Positions 45,118 to 59,317 of a stretch of 64,000 bases of DNA are shown piece after piece. A model generated the notes under the pieces. It ran no database searches. It had not been told where the DNA came from and saw only the letters and a program-made list of their open reading frames with translations. The stretch is from positions 49,258,859 through 49,322,858 of the forward strand of contig CM059575.1 of assembly GCA_030386875.1 (NCBI GenBank), read 5' to 3'. The stretch is from Morinoia aosen (Eukaryota > Arthropoda > Malacostraca > Amphipoda > Talitridae). Every line of letters starts with the position of its first letter. Positions within the stretch are counted from its first letter, which is position 1. Both the position numbers and the translations under genes were made by a program.

Positions 45118-48100
45118 TTATCAAGCATAGTGCCGAAAATCAGGTTTCACATATAAAACGTAAAAATTTGCAAACGCTTATTATAAGAATAACCTATGGC
45201 AACACCATCCATCTGGAGGAACCATCAGTACGACGAAAAGGAGCTTCAGGAGTGCAGATTGTGAGGACTTGCTTCAAAATATCACGAAGAAACAGATCAC
45301 ATGGAAAAGGGTGAACATTATTGTGTTCGCGAGTTTTAATTATCTTGATCGCATCAAACGCCTAATCCTAATCTGTTTCCCTAATATGTACTAAACCACA
45401 GTATTAGTTTGTATTATAAGTTGCCTACTCTCCTCAACGATGAAAGAAATATTTTGACAAAATTTGAACAGCTGTACTGCTCTCCAATTGATTCACTCTG
45501 TGTTAATCAATTTATTTGGCTATGAAGAGACAAGTGACTTGAAGAAATTGAAGAGCAAATAGATGTTGTCGAGTTTATAGGCAAAGCTTCCATGGTATTG
45601 ATATTTGATGGTGGGAATTACTGATATTAATTTTCCTGAATAAGTTCGAAAAAAAGAATACTTAGCTTGAGGCTTAATAGGGAATTACAACTGTCGATAG
45701 AAAAAATTCATAAACCAATTGAAAATTATTTGTCTAATTATATTGCGGGATGCTGATAACAGCTGATAAATCTAGTTTCACATGTTATCCTTATTCAAGC
45801 AAGGTGCACGGGAACCTATCAATTTGGAACGATTGAACTTTCCGGTGCTATTGATAAAGGTTCACACTGCATATATTCATGAAGAGTCTTTATATGTGCC
45901 TCAATACATGCAGACAAATGCATAATGGTAAAGTTCATTTTTGCACTGATCGGGAGGATACCCTGAGCGGAAGAAGTTCATTCGGGTGGTTTTCTCACTT
46001 CCGACGAAGCGATTTCCGTGTGAGATACGAAAATAACCGAAAAAGGAAACGAAAAGTCAGCAGTTGTTGTCACTGCAAAACCTAGCGCTCCTCTTGGGGA
46101 ACCTGAAAACTATCGGGTTTATAATATTTTCCATCCGACCGTCGAACGCAAACGAAAGATCGGAACAGTTTTCGGGAAAAAATGCAACGGCGAGCTACAC
46201 TTTATGAGTCGTACTCAATTCACGGCACTCTCAAGCGCCATTTTTAGTGAATTTGGTCTTGGTAAAGTATGAAAGTATGCCTTTATAAACCGCTTTTCGC
46301 TAATTGCTGTGAGTGCAAATACCGAAATGTTGAATAAATTCTTATTTACGAAATGCTCGATAATCCTTAGTCCCACTTTTCTTGATCTTAAATGCAATCG
46401 AACTCGCCCTTTAGAAGCATTTTTATTCTTTAGCCGAGACACATAAATGAGGAAAAAAGCAATCGTCTTCCACCTTGAAAGTGTCCGTCATAGATTGATT
46501 AGCCAAGCGACTCGTGGAAGAAATCTTGTTGGATATACTTTTACATCCTTTCACATTCTTCCAGTTTACTACTGAAAATGTATTCAGGAAACTTTAAAAT
46601 TCGTGAAATGGCTAATTTTACCCAATGAAACTCGAAATAAATTAGTATTGTTCTTGGAATCGGATATGAATGAATTTGGAAAGGCATTATTGATGACAGT
46701 ATGTGATTGTTCAGAGATTGCCTAATTCAGAGCTTTATACCGCATTTTTCTTGAAGTTTGTCAAAATTTCGTCGTATCTGACATTATTATTAACTTACTG
46801 ACTCCCTCAGATTGAGTAGAATTATTTCGTATTAATCCGATTTTATTTTTCTTTCAAGAAAATTGCGGGGCGAAGTTTTACTTTATGTAATTTATTATAT
46901 GCTCCAGTAATATATTGAAAACCCTCCTGATATTGCAAGAATACGCCCGTGTGTAGTATTTCCCTAGTTAAAATTGTCCAAGTTAAAACACACACACAAA
47001 GCTCAACAACATTTCTGTTTTCGGCCAAATCAGAAAAATTTAAAGCAATTTAAACTTTTTCGACCACTCACTAAACAGAAAAGCGTCTCTGCTTACCTTC
47101 TCAATTTTTCCGAGACTTACTCAACATAATTATTGCAGAAAAATATGATGAATTAAACTGAAACTAACAACTAATTTTCGCTCCTCTGATTCTTCACCAT
47201 TCGCGCAAAATCTCTGGCCTCTCCCATGACGTCACGATTTCTAAGAACATGTCTTGAGACGTAGGAGACAATGGCTTTTGGCGACGATTCTGTCTATATC
47301 AGAACTGTACTGTTCAGAAATCGTTCCTCAAATTTCATTCCGAAAGTGAAAGCCTTATAAAAAACTAAACGGAAGAATAAAATAATGCATTTGTCACGAT
47401 GAAATAAATGCTGAAGTCGAACGAAATAGGAGAACAAAAGTCCCAACAACCGCTACCGAGCTCTAGGTATCTTGTACAACTGTTTCTCGACAAACGGAGA
47501 AAATTGGGAAATTCAATAGATTGGATAAATTCCATAATAACCAAATATTATTCAATTTATGAAAAAGGTATTTAATTTTTCATCGATTCATTATGTCATG
47601 TAAGAAATAAAATGAGAACAGAGTAATGGTATGATGCCAGAGAAGAAACGGAATGCTGCTGAACAGCAATTCTACCGTGAAAAGTGACGGGCCACAGCTC
47701 GGTGGTTTTCGTGGAAGGTTATTTATCTTTCATTTACATAACAAAGGAAAACTGTAACAGCAAAATCATATCATCTCGCAATTCATCGGGTGAATGAAGA
47801 ATTAAAAAAGAGGCAGTCCAAGCTAGCGAAAAGAGATAGCATAACTTTGCTTTACAATATTATGTACACAGCCGTACACTCTTCTGGGTATACTCCACTA
47901 GTTGCATCGCAAGAGTTATGAACATTTCTCACGTTTTACACAAAGTAAAAGATTGTAAAGTTGTATAGAAAATTTCTCCAGTTTGGCCAGTTGGCCAGTT
48001 TGAGCAAATATTAATTATTCAAAATCTTCATCACCTCCAGTAATGAAAGTTCCTTTCATGAAATAGCAAAAGGAAAATTATTTTTAATCTGAAACCTTAG

Positions 48101-50147
48101 TTATTTTCAGGCATTTCGATGAATCATTCGTATGGCATTATATTCAAAGCATCTTATCGCTCCAGTAGATCTTTTTTTTTACAGTTTAAATAGAGCCCTG
48201 TGTTTTATTTTTGAGAGCCCCTAACCATGCTGCTAAATAGAAAGATTAATATTCGATTTAATATTTTAAAATTTTTAGGTATAATAGTTTTTATCGTATT
48301 TAGAATTATAATGAATTTCTGTTTTGGAATCAAAATAAGATAAGTGCTTTTTGAAAGTTGGATTTTTATCGATGATAATCCCTAAAAATTTTAATAAGGT
48401 GATCTCTCTGATCTTGATGCGTTGATTGGATGACTCTCGCTACGGCGCGAAGAGAGTAAATTTAATTTTAGTAACAACGATACCAATTTTTATCTTTTTT
48501 GTCACATCGAAGCTTTTTCACTTCACCGTTTATTCTCCTTACCCTTGCATAATACTTGTAGTATTTACTGTGTAGATAGGGCTGAAAAGAAAATACGATC
48601 TTAATAGAATGAAGTATACTTAAAAAAAATATCTATGATGAATATCAAAGGCAGAAAATAGCAAGTAATTCCGATTGAGTTACCAATAACAAGAAATTGT
48701 GTCTAATTCGCTTCGTATAATTCTAACCATTTGGAAAATTCCCATATCGCTATGCCATTGGGAATTCGAGAGCCACATGCTGGTATCAAAACAGCCAATT
48801 GCTTTTCTGAGGTCTGCATAGAAACACTGTTTACAAAATAATATTTTTTTCGTCGATACTGGAGCAACGGCATTAAAGATAATTTAAAGTAGCCTGTGTT
48901 GTCGATTTCTGGTGCTGTATCCATAATGTTCAACATAGACGAATTTCGTATGAAGAGTATAATGTCTTGTAGACGGATTTTAATGTTTTAATAATAAATA
49001 GTAGAACTAGAAAAGGTCTAGAAGTATTACCAATGGTTTTATTGCTATTCTCAGGAGCAACATCTGTCCACATTAAACGTTTGAGAAAACATCAGTAGAT
49101 GGGAAGTCGATAATTACAATGTACGAGTATTTGAACGGATCGTAGATATTGAATCACGCACGGTCTGGAATATTTTTACAGAGAACGATATCAATCTATT
49201 TCATTTGCTTATCAATATTCATGCTGTTAAGAACACAAGAGGTAGCAGTTGGTGTGAGGCGAAAATATTTTTTTTTCCATGCGTGTCATATTTCATGCGA
49301 TGAAATCGATCAGTAGTGAAATTTAGAACAATGAAATTATTGTTCACAAAGGTGTTACTGGAAATATTTCAATGTCTTTTCTTCACGATACGTTGTGTTT
49401 TTCGAACTAAACATTCCTTTTTTGCTATTTAATTGTATTTCTTGCAAATAAAATTGAGTAGCACCAGATACTTCGAACAATATTTTTGACTTCGGAAAAA
49501 TTGAGCGCAAAATAATTTCACCTTTGTTCTCTCGCGACTCCTCCTTACTCCCATCACCCGGTTCATTGTTACTCGTACGTTGTAAAATTAGTTCTTAGGA
49601 CTATAAGATATTTCAGTCTTACGGAAGAAAGTCTAGATGACTGGCTTACACGCAAGTAATTAGAATATATACATATATATATGATTCTGTTGTAACTCAA
49701 TTAAAACAAACACTTGTATTTAACTTGTTCCTTCACTTTTCATTATCCTTACTGAGGCGTGAATCTTCCCAACGAACTAAATACGAGGCAGGTCTTAACA
49801 TTAAAGTGTGTATGTTAAGTAGGAACGATATTTTTTAACTTTCATAATGTCTTGAGTGATGTCACTCATTTGTTTGTTCTTCGGAGCCATTGTGTGAGCA
49901 ACGACAGGATAACAATATACTGTAAAGATATAGACCATGGGTAAGATTCAAGATTGCGTTGTTAATATTTGTTGCATCAAAGTCTTGTTGATTAGGGACA
50001 ACGTCCCCCTTCCGCAACATTTTTTTATAATTGAACCTAGAGCAAATAAATTCGCTGTCCTGATAGGAAATGCAATTTGGAATCATTTGTCATTCGTGAA
50101 AAAATGCGATTTTCCCCATAGAAAACGAGATATTCATAGAAAACGAC
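45118..50147. other. no gene recognised
   Basis: AT-rich with short frames only (for example 48703-48936 minus, 77 codons, no known domain). No transposon ends or tandem arrays were seen. Confidence 0.5.
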
Positions 50148-50484
50148 ATTTTTGGGGGGTTTTCAAAGTGGTTCTCCTTCGACAGTTTTTGAGCTACAGT
50201 AATGATTTTGGTATCATTGGATACAGGAACACGTGGAAATTCCAAAAACTTGAAAACTTTTCCCCAAATTACCAGTTTTAAATAAAGAAATGGAAAAATT
50301 TGCGAATAACTTTTTTTAAATATACGGATTTAGGACGTCATAACTTTTGAGCAACAATTAACTTTGAAGATGAGCTCAAGTTTCTGAAAACCTTTTGTCT
50401 TTTCGCATCCAAAGATATCAAAATCATCACTGTAGCTCAAAAACTGTAGGAGAAGAAGCATTTTAAAACCCCAATCCCATTGTT
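50148..50484. mobile_element. foldback repeat, possible MITE
   Basis: Left arm (about 50148-50225) with ACAGTTTTTGAGCTACAGTA and ATGATTTTGGTATC is inverted at about 50402-50484 (TACAGTTTTTGAGCTACAGT on the other strand). Arms are about 80 bp and the spacer about 175 bp. The GGGGTTTT blocks at both outer ends also pair. Precise termini and duplication are not clear. Confidence 0.68.
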
Positions 50485-50993
50485 TACATTATAAGCGAAA
50501 CAAAGAAGCATAAACAATTGTAATTAAAATTATTTTAAAATTTTTGGTTCAGGATAGACCACTGAAATCATTATAGAGTAATCCAGAGACATAGGAGATG
50601 ACATAGCAACGTCGGGCCGTGAACAAAGTGTCATGGGGGAGGTGTAACATGATAAAATACCACTTCCCCCTCCCCTCCCCCCATTCTTCAAACCCCCGTA
50701 GCGGGCGAACGAGTGAACGTACGAGTCTCATTTTTTCACAAGATGTACCTCACCTCATGCACTTCTTATAGCAGCAAAAATCCCAGTTTCTCAGGTTATC
50801 TCAAAAACATGGATTCCTATGGGAGACGCTGTCCTTAATATGCTGTTTGAAGACATGACCTGCTAGAACATAACGCACTTATCGTATAATTATTTAATTT
50901 ACGCATCAATTACGGTTATTTTCGTTCGATTATTATAGCCTAATATCTGCTATATTCTTCACCACTGAATACACAGGAAAATAGTCAGTTATA
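50485..50993. other. no gene recognised
   Basis: Contains a C-rich tract at 50663-50683 (CCCCCTCCCCTCCCCCC). Otherwise nothing identifiable. Confidence 0.5.
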
Positions 50994-52593
50994 GTGGGGG
51001 CAAAATAATACAACACGTTGATTAAATCGGCAGATTCCACTTTTCTAGACCACGTACATTTACGAAAATTGGACTATTAATAAACAATAGTATAAAAGGT
51101 TAATAACATATTTTAAGCCCACAAATATAAAATAAATAACATATATATAGGCACATATATAATAAATACATGAACAAAACTTAACGACACATTTCGAGGT
51201 ATACGTCCATATATTAATACTCCGTTGAACATCCGTTATTAATAATTATAGCTTCGAAACGTTTATAGTGGTTCACTACCAGCCTTATGGAAGTTTCGTA
51301 TGGAATCTTTTTCCATTCTTCAACGCAAATTTTTTTAAGTTCACTGATATTATGGGACTTCTCTTCTGAATCTTCAATTTAAATTCCCTTCACAAGTTTT
51401 CGATCGGATTCATGTCCGGGGATTGACTTGCCCATTCTAAAATGTTTATCTTCTTCATCCCCAACTATTTCTAGGTTTTGTTTACTGTATGCTTCGGATC
51501 GTTGTCGTGTTGGAAGTTCCATAAACATTTCAATTTTAATAAGCGAGCTGAAGGCAGGAGTTGCGCCTCCAATATTTTACGATAAATCCTACCATTCATG
51601 GTTCCTTCAATGATATGATGTTGCAAATCCTGATGAGCTGAAACATCACCACACCATGATTCAGCCACCATCGAACTTAACAGTGGGTATGGTGTATTTT
51701 GGTTTATACTCTTCGTTTTGTTGCCTAAAAACATGGTTTGTGCTGTTTCTCACATATAGTTCGATTTTGGTTCCATCTAATCACAGTATTGAGTTTCAAA
51801 ACGCTCCTGACTTCTCCAAATGGTCGTTGACACACTTCTGCCTGGCCTTGACGTGACGTTTCTGGAGAAGAAGTGTCCTACAATTTAATGGGCACGGAAG
51901 CGAAAATTTTCCAGGCATAGTGCCCTGCTGATCGAGCGTTTGATGGCTTCGATCCCAGATGCTTTGAGATCATCCTTCAATTCTTCACGAGTATTTTAAA
52001 GCTTCTGCACAACTTTTCGGACCAATTTTCGAACAGCACGGTCGTTAATCTTCCGTGGACGACCAGTTAAAGGTTTACTGAGAGTCGCATTCCGGCATTT
52101 TCCCTTACGTATTATGGTTCCAACCTGTGCTAGAGGAACACACAGTTGTGCACATAACTTCCGATATCCCAAACCATCATTATGGAGCTCCACAATGCGT
52201 TCGCAAAGGTCTTGGCTGATGTCCGTATTCTTACCCATGCTTACGATCTTTCAGAACGATAGCTGCTGTTCCAGTGACACGTTATTGAAGATGAAAGCTG
52301 ACAAAAGTTAGGTTGCCAAATAGTAGAAAGTATTAGAAAACTCTGGAATAATCCTACAATTATTTTGATGTATAATATCGAGAAAAACTCGAGAATCGTC
52401 ATCATTGCTTCACGTAATTAGTTATCATGCATGTTCTTGTATATTTTCCTATTAAATATTTGTTGGGCTTAGATATATTATTAATCCTTTTATACCATTG
52501 TTTAAATAGGGGTCAATTTCCATAATTATACTTGGTTTAGTAATACGGAATCTGGCGATTTGATAAACGTGTTGTAATATTTTCCCCCTTCCG
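50994..52593 (-). mobile_element. Tc1-type transposon with long terminal inverted repeats
   Basis: The left end GTGGGGGCAAAATAATACAA and inverted right end GGAAGGGGGAAAATATTACA open inverted repeats of about 200 bp (shared: CAACACGTT, AAATCG, CAGATTCC, TATAAAAGG, TAAGCCCA). TA flanks both ends (50992-50993 and 52594-52595). The interior has a single degraded minus-strand transposase. Size (1.6 kb) fits a complete Tc1-family unit. Arm divergence indicates an old copy. Confidence 0.88.
51220..52238 (-). pseudogene. Tc1-family transposase, multiple stops and frameshifts
   Basis: From ATG 52238: MGKNTDISQDLCERIVELHN DGLGYRKLCAQLCVPLAQVG, the paired-like helix-turn-helix, and then the GRPRK hook. 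After a stop near 51996: LKDDLKASG and SISRAL. First catalytic region in a third frame: LDGTKIELYV near 51760. Then [31 protein letters not shown] and [10 protein letters not shown] with the second catalytic Asp (about 51480-51620), and SQSPDMNPIENL with the third catalytic residue, Glu (DD34E type), near 51410. Typical length is about 340 residues, and all three catalytic residues are still traceable. At least five stops or shifts make it inactive. Confidence 0.92.
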
Positions 52594-52595
52594 TA

Positions 52596-55500
52596 AATAA
52601 GAAGTCCGCACTTCTCTATGGAATTCTGTGAGGTCTGTCATACGCGTAGCTATGTTTACAAGTTCCGTGAAAGAGCCTTAGTGTGAGCAACTATTTAGAG
52701 TGCAAAGCATTGAACGAATTTGAAATTGTTTCGCAATCTTCGTGTTTGAGAGGGTTAGAACTAAAATCATCCGCGTAAAGCTGAGACCATGGTTAACTTA
52801 CCGAAGCGATAACACACTTTTCCTGTAGACGCAGAGAAATGAGTTTTTAAGCACTAATGACCGATGTACTTCATGTTTAAGTTTTCTTATGTTTTTATTA
52901 CAAGGAGCTAACGAAAGCAGTTTTGTTTGCTTTACCCAAAACTTTGGTTGGAATTCCTTGAACCGTCATCAGCCGACAAAACATATTTAAAAAAACCTGT
53001 TATGGTGTCTAAATGTGCCTAGTAAACGAATTACAAAATTTTCATTAATCTTAATTCAAAAAATTTACAGACATAAGTAGCGAAAGTTAAGCGAGCAAAT
53101 AAATAAATTACAGGAATACCTAAATGTTTATAAATTTGGTAAGGTTGTTTAGTTGAAAAAAAAATAATTTAAAAATATATAATTTTATAACTTCTTTTTG
53201 AAAACAGGACGCTTCGAATATTGAAAGAACGGTTTTCTAGCCGTGAATCTTGTTGATAAACATGATTACTTTTCTTATTTTTTGCCCATCTTCTGTTCGT
53301 CAACGTACTTTTAATGAATTTAAATTTCTCCTAATGCTGCTAAGTTATGTTAGTGATTTTTCTGTATAGAAATTTAATAGAAATATAATTATTGTGTTAG
53401 ACATACATCAACACTATGAGGGCCTCATAAAGATACTTTCGTTCCTTGATAGCGGCTGGAGACGCTTGGGCGCATTCGAAAAAAAAATTATTTTGTTAGT
53501 TCCTAAATGCAGGAATGAATTGATTGAAGACAAATATGGCCTTTGAAAATTGTACATTTGGGAAACTTCAGAAATTGAAGAAACTGGTTTAAAAATTGAA
53601 TGCCTTAGATTAAACTCCTTATCATAATTACGGCATAGTCGGATTCTAAATGAACTAAAAGGATCAAAACTAACCAAACCCAACCTAATTTATCCTAACC
53701 TAAACTTATTGATTGAAAAATTTCATAGCTCTTTTTTGCTATAATTGCGTCATACGTAACGTGCTTGACTGTTTTACTCGCCGAATTTTTTAGTCGTTAT
53801 CAACTTTAGGCCTTCAGTGATGTCTTTGAAATTAACGTAGAGCATTAAAATCACTCTTTCAGAATTCATGCTGAAAATTGAGCTCAATCGATCCAATAGC
53901 ACTACATTGATTATCAAAAATGTGGGCCTTAGCAATAATAGCCCCTCATTTTGAGCAGCTTAACCTTTCATCACTAACCAAGAATCTTTTGAGTGTTTCC
54001 CCATTGAGCTTTGTGAGTAAATAGCAGCAAGTTAAAAATTTTGAAGCTTCCAGGCTCTATGGATACCATGCTTTCAATTAATAATTTTGTTGGAGATTTC
54101 GATATTTATTTCAGCCGGTCATATGCTGGCAGGTTCATTATATATCGTTTTGTGCTTTGGAATTATTATTAACATTTAAAATCTTGCGCTGAAAAAATTT
54201 AAAAACACAAAAAATTGGCGTATATTGCGAGTATTTTTTCGAGTTATTAAGTGCTCATCATATTCGTAAGGTCAAACTTTAAAAAGTTTGGCCTTTAGAG
54301 CTTTAAAAAGTCAGCAACAAAACACTCTTCTCACCACCAGCCAGAAAAAGTCAACGAGAATATTTGCCAGGCTCTCTCGAGTGAGCAGTCGTTCTCCTTC
54401 CACCGGAACAACAAAAGAAAAATCTCAATTCTTCGGTTTGCATGCATCAAATCCTGCAAAGTTTGGCGAACTCGGTGAGACCCGGAGTTCAGCTTCCTAA
54501 AATGCCTGCGGAGCTATGGAAAGCGCTCCTGTCAAGTGGCACGAATCAAACTGATGGGAACTGATCTTCCGATCGATTCAGAGAAACTTTAGAAAGGCTC
54601 GAAGGCAATCCAAGTTTAGTGAAAGACAAACGAACATGACTGATGGTGCTCAATGTTAATACAGATATTCCAAACATGTTGTGCTGTAATTCTCTGAACG
54701 ACTGCAAATATTAAAAATGTCGATAGTCAAAGATGTAGTGCTGCATTTTTTACCCATCGTATGATTATCACTGATGCTTTTCTGATCTTTTTTCTCCATT
54801 TTAAGCCAAATTTTCAGTTCAAGGTCCATTTCAATTTGTTGAAAAACTTTTGTTTAAAAAGCGTAAAGAGTTTGATATATACCAATATATTTATCACACT
54901 TGGTCATAAAATAACTGTTTGTGTAACATGTTTGATATCATACGGTAGAACAATATATGAAGCCTATCATTTTATAAGGAAATATGAAAGCTTTTGTCAC
55001 ACACAAGTCTAGAGAAATGAACTGTCCTTATATTCTTCTAAAATATGAAGGAAAGAATTCAGACCCTACGTTATAACAAAAAGCTATTTGTTAAAAACGA
55101 AGGGAGATTTATCTTAGTGAGTAGTTTTAATAAAAGGTGAAGGAAAACCAAAGTACTCTACTTCTTTTAATAATAATTGTATGTGGTCAACACTGGCAAC
55201 GGTTCTTCCCTCAATCCTTCATCAGCTGTAAGATCTGCTAAGGGCACAAAAACTGAGAAAATATTGACTAGATAATTGCACACATCATTATACATGACAA
55301 TAGATGTTCCTATTTTAGTAATTCCAAGAAAACTTCCATACCCATATAGGCTTAACACAGATAAATAAATATTGACGGAAAGCACAGCGGAACGTTAGTA
55401 AAATGTAAATGACCGGGCGCTCCCTACAGCTAGAGTTGACCAACCTAATGCAATGGATCATGACGTTATTTTTATAATGAATGATCTTAATAAACGTAAG

Positions 55501-58385
55501 AGAGTGGATTTTAAATTCGGTGAGTTCTGAGGTCGTCTAAGCTAACTGCTCACGAATATTTTCATAACTAAATTCCGACCTGTTCTCAAATCTAATCATT
55601 CTTTCTTCACAAAAATGAAAAATAAAATCAACAACTTTTTACGTAACTTTAGGAAGCTCTCGGTGGTCTCAGAAAAGTTCCCTGAAACTTCACTTGTTTT
55701 GAGGCCTACTCCAGGAGTCCTCTAAGGGCTTCTTGAAAGGCTGATAATTGATTTTCGCAAAAAGTTTCAATTCCAACCAATATTTGCAGCATGTGGTACT
55801 CCTGCTTTCAAATTACAATGTAGCTCGTACCCAACTTGAAGCCGTTCACTACTTGATAGCAATCAAACAATGGAAAATTCCCATACATTTTTTGAGCATC
55901 AGTCAAAATTTTATTAGTTTGAAAATTATTCCATGGCCTCTTTTGACAACGAAAGCCTGTTCAACTATAAACCTTTGAAGAAACTATGGATATTTGTCTG
56001 CAGGTGTTCTTCATTGATCTTCTTCAATGTTGGACCTCGTGTACAGTTTCAAATGCAGTAACTCAAAACTTCATTGGAACTTAGCTCCTTTAATGTGTTT
56101 TTTTTCAAATTTCAAAGTACATTGTACCAAGAATTTAATATTATTGGAATAGGATTACGTTTTTGTATCATATTTGCTCACATATTATGTGTTACCGTGA
56201 GAAAATATGGTTAGATGATTGTTTGTATCCATCGATCAGTCTGAGGGGCAAAGACGGTCATTTGATAATTTTCGAAATCACTCACACGCTTCCAAATTTT
56301 CACCACATTTGAACTCTCAAAATTCTTCCATTAAAATTATTATGGAAGGAGAAAGCGATGCCAAACTTACGCTTTAGACCCGCTGGTAGGTTGAAAAATG
56401 GAAAATTATTGGTAACCTCTGTAAACCTTACAACTTGTCTTGCAGGTTTAGAGGTCGAGAATTTTTAGTTTTCGTCCCTTTCAGCTTAAAGTTACTAGTA
56501 TTGCAGGGATACATTTACTCCTCTTTTAAACAAATGAATTCAAAATTTAATTTTTTGTGCTATTTCTCCAGACCTAATGTCTTTCCCCTAAATGATCTTT
56601 CTCATGCTTGACAATTTTTTTAATGAGTATAATTTTATGTGTGTGCCCTAACAGCTGATAAACTGAAAATATTAATTCGTATTCCGGATATTGGTGAACT
56701 ATCATTGCAGTTGGAAGGTGAATTGTTGCAATTGATATTGTTTTTTCTTTTGCATGCATCTCTTCAAATTGTGTCAGTCAACCCATTAGTTCGTTCTTTC
56801 AGTGTCTCGAAAAATTCCTACACGTCTCCGTGCTTGACCTGTCTACGAATATAGTTGTGTAGAGCGTGCATTGCAACAACCTCCATGGACTTTATGTGTC
56901 AGGCAGGCGGAACACGTCTGAGGTAGTTCTAGAAGTGTGACCCGGCTATGTCATACGTCACACTCAGTCATACAAACTCATGAAGAGAATACGTGTGATA
57001 GACAAAAATCCAGACCTTGATTTTAAAATTCTAGGATCTCTTCGTAAAGTAGCGAAACTGAGAATTACCGAAACTCATTTCGTACTGAAAATGAAGCCCA
57101 ATCTTAACGATATGCAGAGTGTGCATCCCTAGCTTTGGTTGGCCAGTTGTAGCTCAAAGGAGCGCTCTGTGATTTACATTTCCATTACGTTCCGCTCTGC
57201 TTTTTGTTATTCTCTCCTTACCTGTTTTTAGCTGTTAAAGTATAGTAGTACTCTTGAAATTACTATTGTAAAATCATCTCTCGTCATGTATAGTAATTTC
57301 AGGTAGTGACTCATGAATATTTTTTAATTTTTGTGCATGTAGCAGATCTTAAACCAGGTGGGAGGTCGAGGCTCGAAACAATCATTTCAATAAAAACCCC
57401 ATAAAATTTTGTAATAATGTGGGGAGTGCTTTATTTTTTCCCTCAACTTTCTGTAAAAAGGCGGTTTTGGTAAAATATTTTTATCGAGCTACCAAATCGC
57501 CAGCACACCAACTTCACTTATTAGACTACTTGGGTATGTCGGACACTCAAGTTTTGCTTTGTTTCTCATGTGGAAAATTTCAGTGAATACGATTAAACAT
57601 AAACATTAATGTCCGTTTAAAAATTCATAGAAGCATTTATAACTGCAATGAGTCATCTGAGATGAAACATTGCTGTGTGGACTTTAAACAACATCATCAT
57701 CCTTTGAATAATTATTTTTTTTAAATATTAGTGGATCTGAATCCCTAAAAATTATGGCATGATCAACGTAACACGATGACATTAGTTTAGCAAATAATGT
57801 ACTTTTGAGGCCGATATCTATTATCCTTTGTTTTTTATTCAGGAATGGTTACGAAATTTTGCAATACGATCTCTAAGTTCACTGCAAAATAATGTTCAAT
57901 GAAACAAATGAATAATATATATGTTAAAAGTACTTCATTCTGATTGTACTTGCTTCCTTTATCTTTTAGTTCATTCTGACACACAGTAATGTACCCTTGC
58001 GAAGGCAATAAAATGGATGAAATCCTATATCTCTTCGAAGCAAATCAGTTAAATCGTGAATCTATGCAACACGGTTGTTCTTGTAAATTCAAAATGGGTA
58101 AATGTAGGAGGTAAAAAATTAGAAAAACTTGTTTCAGCAGTCCATCAAAAACGACGGAGCATGTACTTCGTTTGATATGAAACATCTCAGGCGGCTCAAA
58201 ATAAACGCTGACGCCATTACCATTTAGAAAAGAATTATAATCGTGTGAGACAGTGGAGAACTCTTTTAGGGAACAGTCTGGGTAAAAAGTCTATCATTTT
58301 CCAACGATTTTTCTGAAATTTTCATCATAGGTATAAAATGATGCAAGAATTTTCTTTGGACTCGTGTGTTTTTCGTTATTTCATT
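52596..58385. other. no gene recognised
   Basis: AT-rich; all frames are short and without known domains. The region 55500-56070 has protein-like stretches on the minus strand but I could not place them. No tandem repeats noted. Confidence 0.45.
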
Positions 58386-58398
58386 AGAAAATTTATCT

Positions 58399-58724
58399 AT
58401 TCATTTATCTTTACCGTGGAACAGCGGTTAAGGGACCGGACTTGTATGCTGGAAGTCGCGGGTTCGTTCCCAGCGCTGGCGCGGAGATTTTCCCCGTTGG
58501 GTATAAGGGAAAGCTCCAGCACAATACCCCCACTCAACCCAGGTGTCGGAAATGGGTACCGGCTTTACGGGGAAACCGTCATGGTGTCCTATATATAGTG
58601 TTAGTTATAAGACATTTGAAAAACCAATGCTAAGATCATTTGTATCAGGCTTGATTGGAAATAAAGCATCCCAAAGATGCCGATGTTAACCTTTTTTTCG
58701 AAAAAATTGAATAAAGAGCATTAG
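58399..58724 (+). mobile_element. tRNA-derived SINE, copy 3
   Basis: The plus strand reads a tRNA-like head (TGGAACAGCGGTTAAGGGAC, B box GCGGGTTCGTTCCC, 58415-58476), the body (GTTGGGTATAAGG, AATACCCCCACTCAACCCAG, GGGTACCGGC, TTATAAGACATTTGAAAA) and the tail ATCAGGCTTGATTGGAAATA AAGCATCC. A 13-bp direct repeat AGAAAATTTATCT flanks it (58386-58398 and 58725-58737), consistent with target-primed insertion, with an A/T-rich 3' extension after 58690. Confidence 0.92.
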
Positions 58725-59091
58725 AGAAAATTTATCTCTTCCTGCATTTTTCAAGTTACAGAACCGACAACATGCTATTTAGATAGCTAAATGTTTCATC
58801 TAAAGACACAGTGGAGTGAAATTTTGAAATTTTGATTCGTTGAATTAAAAGATTTTTTACAAAAAATTAGTTTATAAATTTTGTCATCTTATTTCCGGTA
58901 TAATTTTCAAACTAAACAGTTTTTGGAAAACTCATTTAATATTTTTAGTTCTTTTTAAGTTCTATCGGTTGGTATATTCGCCATTCCTGTGCTATTAACA
59001 CTGTCGGAGAAGTTGCTTGTCAAACGTTAACAAGTTCAATTTTTCAGGAGAGCCTGACAAACTCGTCACCTGGTTGTACAATGAAGTAAGT

Positions 59092-59317
59092 GACTGGCCT
59101 TTCGCACGCTTTAGCAAACGAACGAACATACTTACAAAGCAGTAAAGCATATCGTTAGATTAAAAAAAATCCTTATAACATGAACTAAATCACGAACATT
59201 TTTAACTTTTGGATTTTGAGGTAAACCGGTCCCCTCCCCTAATTGGCTGGCCTTTTGTAAGCTGTAGCAGACGAACGAACACATTTACAAGGAAGTGAAG
59301 TACATCGTTAGATTCAA
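59092..59317 (+). repeat. direct duplication of about 70 bp, 155 bp apart
   Basis: CTGGCCTTTCGCACGCTTTA GCAAACGAACGAACATACTT is repeated at 59246 as CTGGCCTTTTGTAAGCTGTA GCAGACGAACGAACACATTT, both ending in ATCGTTAGATT. Confidence 0.75.
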
